A DNA stretch of 64,000 nt from Clavibacter zhangzhiyongii. GTDB lineage: Bacteria; Actinomycetota; Actinomycetes; Actinomycetales; Microbacteriaceae. The notes under the pieces were generated by a model. The model was not told the origin of the DNA. It worked only from the letters and a program-made list of their open reading frames with translations, and did no database searches. The stretch covers positions 2,914,001-2,978,000 of the forward strand of contig NZ_CP061274.1 of NCBI RefSeq assembly GCF_014775655.1, written 5' to 3'. Position 1 is the stretch's first letter. Each line of letters starts with the position of its first letter. Positions 61,146 through 64,000 of this stretch are shown here, one piece after another. Both the position numbers and the translations under genes were made by a program.

Positions 61146-61865
61146 TCAGACGGCCCGGGCAACGAAGACCATCACCCGCGACGACCCGGTGAGCGGGCCC
61201 CGCGCGAAGTCGCCGTGCACCGCGTCCACGGCGAAGCCCGCCCCGTCCAGCTGCGCCTGGATGGTCGCCCGGTCGCGGAACGCGAACTCCTGCACCTGCG
61301 TGACCAGCTCGCCCGTCGCGACGAAGCGGCTGCGGAAGGCGACCGTGATCCGACCGGGCCCCGTCTCCTCCACCTCCGCCCGCTCCTCGAGCGGGCCGTG
61401 CGCGGTGTCGCGCGTGGTGGCGGGACCCGCCCACCTCTCCCATGCGCGGTCGGCGGGGTTCCGGCTCTCGAACGTGAGCGTGCCGCCGTCGCGGAGGGCG
61501 CGGCGGAGATCGGCGAGGGTGCGGATCCACTCGGCGTCGGGGATGTGCTGCACGACGTTGCCGGTCAGGAACGCGAGGTCGAACGGGCCGGGAGGCATGG
61601 CGCGGCTGTCGCCGTGGATCCACTCGACCACGTCCCCGCCGGGTCGGGCCCGCGCGACGTCGAGCATCGCGGCCGACGGGTCCACGCCGACGACCCGGCG
61701 CCCCGGGCGCGCGAGCGAGACCGTGAGCATGCCCGTGCCGCAGCCGAGGTCGAGCACGGACCGCGCACCGACCTCCTCGGCGAGCGCCCGGTCGAAGTCG
61801 TGGTCGGGGCCGTCCGGATTGTCGCCGTCGTAGAGCGCGACGAGGCGGGGATCGAGGTCGGGCAT
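61146..61865 (-). CDS. Class I SAM-dependent methyltransferase
   Basis: 239 residues. Motif I SVLDLGCGTGMLTVSLARPG, acidic VVGVDPSAAMLDVAR, FDLAFLTGNVVQHI, and LRDGGTLTFESRNPADRAWE. The start LDPRLVALYDGDNPDGPDHDF is typical of a group acting on small molecules. ATG lies 6 bases after TAGCGT (leaderless). Substrate unknown. Confidence 0.9.
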   Translation of the reverse strand: MPDLDPRLVALYDGDNPDGPDHDFDRALAEEVGARSVLDLGCGTGMLTVSLARPGRRVVGVDPSAAMLDVARARPGGDVVEWIHGDSRAMPPGPFDLAFLTGNVVQHIPDAEWIRTLADLRRALRDGGTLTFESRNPADRAWERWAGPATTRDTAHGPLEERAEVEETGPGRITVAFRSRFVATGELVTQVQEFAFRDRATIQAQLDGAGFAVDAVHGDFARGPLTGSSRVMVFVARAV

Positions 61866-61953
61866 GCCCCGACGCTACCGAGCCGTGCACCACGGTCTCG
61901 CCGGATCCCGTCGCCACCGCCCCGCGGGCACCCGACGGCCGTAGCGTGAGGGC

Positions 61954-62514
61954 ATGACCGCCTCCCCGCTCCCCGCGCGCCTCGACACCGCGCGCCTCCG
62001 GATGCGGCCCCTCGGCCCCGAGGACGCCGAGGTCGTGCTGCGCCTCTGGGCGGAGCGGGACCCCCGGCACCCGCCGAGCCGCCGCGTCGACGACGAGGGG
62101 CACCCGGCGCTCGAGGAGGTCCGCGCGCGCCTCGAGGTGCAGGAGGCGGAGTCGCGGAGCACGGGGATCGGGCTGCTCGCCGTCGAGCGCCGGGAGGATC
62201 CGGGCGTCGTCGGCTACTGCGGGCTCGTCGTCGGCAGCGCGTCGGTCGAGGAGCCCGAGATGGCCTTCGAGCTGCTGCGCGACGTGCACGGTCAGGGCAT
62301 CGCGACGGAGGCCGCGCTCGCCGTCGTGGAAGCCGCGCGCGCGACGGGCCGCACCCGCCTGTGGTCGACCGTGCGCCGGTGGAACGCCGCGTCCGCCCGC
62401 GTGCTGGAGAAGGCCGGCTTCACGGACAGCGGCCGGATCACGGCGGATCCCGAGCACGGCGACACCGTGTGGATGACGCGCGACCTGCGCGACCCGTCGG
62501 CCGCCGACGCCTAG
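61954..62514 (+). CDS. GNAT acetyltransferase (RimJ/RimL type)
   Basis: 186 residues: LDTARLRMRPLGPEDAEVVLRLWAERDP begins the GNAT_3 domain; FELLRDVHGQGIATEAALAVVEAAR and RRWNAASARVLEKAGFTDSG give the acetyl-CoA loop and C-terminal helix. ATG is 6 bases after TAGCGT. The stop overlaps the convergent next gene by 4 bases. Confidence 0.9.
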   Translation: MTASPLPARLDTARLRMRPLGPEDAEVVLRLWAERDPRHPPSRRVDDEGHPALEEVRARLEVQEAESRSTGIGLLAVERREDPGVVGYCGLVVGSASVEEPEMAFELLRDVHGQGIATEAALAVVEAARATGRTRLWSTVRRWNAASARVLEKAGFTDSGRITADPEHGDTVWMTRDLRDPSAADA

Positions 62515-63044
62515 CCCGCGCGCGACCCGCCCCAGCGCACCTCCCAGCGCACCTCGCCGTCGACGCGCTCGTCGGTCGGCGCGAGCCCGAGGCGCCGCGC
62601 CACGGCCTCGCTCGCCGCGTGATCCGGGTGGATGTGCGCCCGCACGACCCCGACGCCCTCCTCCCGCAGCCACGCGACCACCGCCGCCGCGCACTCGGCC
62701 GCCGCGCCGGATCCCTGCGCCGCGGTCCCCACGAGCCACGCGACCTCCGCCGCGCGCGCGGGCCCCTCGCCGGTCACGGTCGCCTGCACGAACCCCGCCG
62801 CGCGCCCCGACCCGCGGTCGCGCAGCACCCACACGAGCCAGCGCTGGGATCCGTCCGGCGAGCGCCCCGCCGCCTGCCGCGCGAACCGGGCCTCGAGCGC
62901 GGCGGGCGACGGCGGCTCGCCCCCGGTGAAGCGGTACAGCGCCGGATCCGCGAGCACCCCCACCATCTCCGGCGCGTGCGCGACCACCAGCGGCTCGAGC
63001 GCGAACCGCGCCGTGACGAGCACGGGGGCCGGCGACGTCGTCAT
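62511..63044 (-). CDS. GNAT acetyltransferase
   Basis: 177 residues: VLVTARFALEPLVVAHAPEMVGVLADPALYRFTGG, AAEVAWLVGTAAQGSGAAAECAAAVVAWLREEGV, and HIHPDHAASEAVARRLGLAPT. Acetyl-CoA loop reads AQGSGAA in place of the usual R/Q-x-x-G-x-G/A. ATG at 63042-63044. Overlaps the convergent GNAT gene by 4 bases. Substrate unknown. Confidence 0.87.
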   Translation of the reverse strand: MTTSPAPVLVTARFALEPLVVAHAPEMVGVLADPALYRFTGGEPPSPAALEARFARQAAGRSPDGSQRWLVWVLRDRGSGRAAGFVQATVTGEGPARAAEVAWLVGTAAQGSGAAAECAAAVVAWLREEGVGVVRAHIHPDHAASEAVARRLGLAPTDERVDGEVRWEVRWGGSRAG

Positions 63045-63118
63045 CGCCCGAGCCTCCCACGCATCGGGCCGGCCGACCCGACGACGTCCGCCGTCGCACC
63101 CGCCGATACGCTGACGAC

Positions 63119-64000
63119 GTGACCCCCCGCGGCGCCCCGACGCCCTCCGCATCCGCCGCCCCCGCCTCGCCGCTCGCCGTGCCCGGCGGCCGCCGCATCG
63201 CCGTCCAGTTCGCCGCGATGGGCACCGTGTGGGGCGCGAGCTTCCTCTTCATGAAGGTCGCGCTCGAGGGCGTGTCCTTCGGGCAGGTGTCGTGGACCCG
63301 GCTCGTGCTCGGCGCGATCGCGCTCGGCCTCATCGTCGCCGCCCGCCGCCTGCCGCTCCCGAAGGAGCGCGTCGTGTGGCTGCACTTCGCGGTGGTGGGC
63401 GTCGTCGGATCCGCCATCCCCTACTCGCTGTTCGCGTGGGCCGAGCAGCACGTCACGTCGGGCGTCGCGAGCATCTACAACGCGACCACGCCGATCATGA
63501 CCGCCCTCCTCGCTACCCTCGCCTTCCGCGTCGAGAAGCTGGGCCGGCGGCAGCTCGCGGGGATCTCCGTCGGGATCGCGGGCGTCGTCGTGATCATCGG
63601 ACCGTGGCGCCTCGCCCCGAACGCCGACGCCGCCGCGTCCGGCCAGCCGCTCCTCGAGCTCGCGGGCCAGCTCGCGTGCCTCGGCGCGGCCGTCTGCTAC
63701 GGCATCACCTTCAGCTACCTGCGCCGCTTCCTGACCCACCGCGGCATCCCGGGCGTCGTGACGGCCTTCATGCAGATCGGCATGGGCGCCGCCGCGATGA
63801 TCCTCGCCACCCCGTTCCTCGCCACCGGCCCCGTGCAGCTCGACCTCCCCGTCGTGCTCAGCCTCGTGGTGCTCGGCGTGGTCGGCACGGGCCTCGCGTA
63901 CCTCTGGAACATGAACGTGCTGCTCGCGTGGGGGCCCACCGCCACCTCGACCGTCACATACATCACGCCCGTGGTCGGGGTCGCGCTCGGGATCCTCGTG
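63119..64000 (+). CDS. EamA/DMT-type permease, C terminus beyond window
   Basis: 294 residues visible. RIAVQFAAMGTVWGASFLFMKVALEG and LLELAGQLACLGAAVCYGIT start the two EamA repeats; AWAEQHVTSGVASIYNATTPIMTALL and WGPTATSTVTYITPVVGVALG are typical. GTG lies 6 bases after TACGCT (63107-63112), so leaderless. The right edge cuts the last helix. Confidence 0.88.
   Translation, partial: MTPRGAPTPSASAAPASPLAVPGGRRIAVQFAAMGTVWGASFLFMKVALEGVSFGQVSWTRLVLGAIALGLIVAARRLPLPKERVVWLHFAVVGVVGSAIPYSLFAWAEQHVTSGVASIYNATTPIMTALLATLAFRVEKLGRRQLAGISVGIAGVVVIIGPWRLAPNADAAASGQPLLELAGQLACLGAAVCYGITFSYLRRFLTHRGIPGVVTAFMQIGMGAAAMILATPFLATGPVQLDLPVVLSLVVLGVVGTGLAYLWNMNVLLAWGPTATSTVTYITPVVGVALGILV

Overview
This is a stretch of a high-G+C actinobacterial chromosome, most like a member of the Microbacteriaceae and probably Clavibacter. 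That is inferred from roughly 70% or more G+C, menaquinone (MenFDAG) rather than ubiquinone genes, HadA/HadB next to MurB, FprA, DUF4229, DUF1275 and PhoX proteins, and many start codons lying 6-8 bases after a TANNNT box (leaderless mRNAs). It is mostly ordinary housekeeping and accessory metabolism, tightly packed, with many 4-base ATGA/GTGA stop-start overlaps.

Layout. 1-2380: a HadA-HadB-MurB operon, a tiny 28-codon Cys-x-x-Cys peptide gene with its own promoter and terminator, a small acidic protein, and tRNA-Met and tRNA-Thr. 2490-12050: two related aldo/keto reductases, a GH13 alpha-glucosidase, an M23 cell-wall peptidase, an inositol-monophosphatase family enzyme, DUF1275, tRNA-Tyr, YajQ and cardiolipin synthase. 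12060-26400: MarR, prepilin peptidase, FprA, a polyprenyl diphosphate synthase and the menaquinone genes menG, menF, menD and menA. These men genes are interrupted by an MFS/ArsR pair, a tyrosine phosphatase gene broken by an in-frame stop, and a DMT permease. 26450-38320: a 13-copy hexanucleotide repeat, a histidine phosphatase, a serine-hydrolase-like protein without catalytic residues, an M13 peptidase, a self-regulated XRE gene, a uracil/xanthine permease, homocysteine methyltransferase and a divergent HxlR/NmrA pair. 38400-43100: SDR, Atu4866, aldo/keto reductase, LysR, and a DMT permease coupled to two DUF202 proteins. 43140-48460: a complete fructose-type ABC uptake locus (PfkB kinase, LacI repressor, FrcB/C/A-like transporter, ABM protein) with two matching operators. 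48500-57480: SDR, PhoX phosphatase with a PHO-box-like repeat, ZIP transporter, MarR, a ParA/MinD-like ATPase with a long acidic tail, and a MATE exporter that seems to start at CTG. 57480-58760: a small island of much lower G+C with one FRG-domain gene, foreign in composition. 58768-64000: aldo/keto reductase, methyltransferases, ASCH, two GNAT acetyltransferases and a DMT permease cut by the window edge.

How it works together. MenF and MenD make SEPHCHC from chorismate; MenA prenylates dihydroxynaphthoate using a chain from the polyprenyl synthase, and MenG methylates the product to menaquinone. MenB, MenC and MenE are not in this window. The fructose locus couples uptake, phosphorylation and a LacI switch. 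Several regulator/target pairs (ArsR/MFS, HxlR/NmrA, XRE/membrane protein, MmyB/SDR) have visible inverted or direct repeats between or in front of them.

The most unusual items are the 28-residue Cys-x-x-Cys gene with NrdR-like tandem boxes over its promoter, the FRG island, the iterated palindrome GGATCC across the host DNA but absent from that island, the stop codon in the tyrosine phosphatase, and the CTG-started MATE gene with a coding hexamer repeat.
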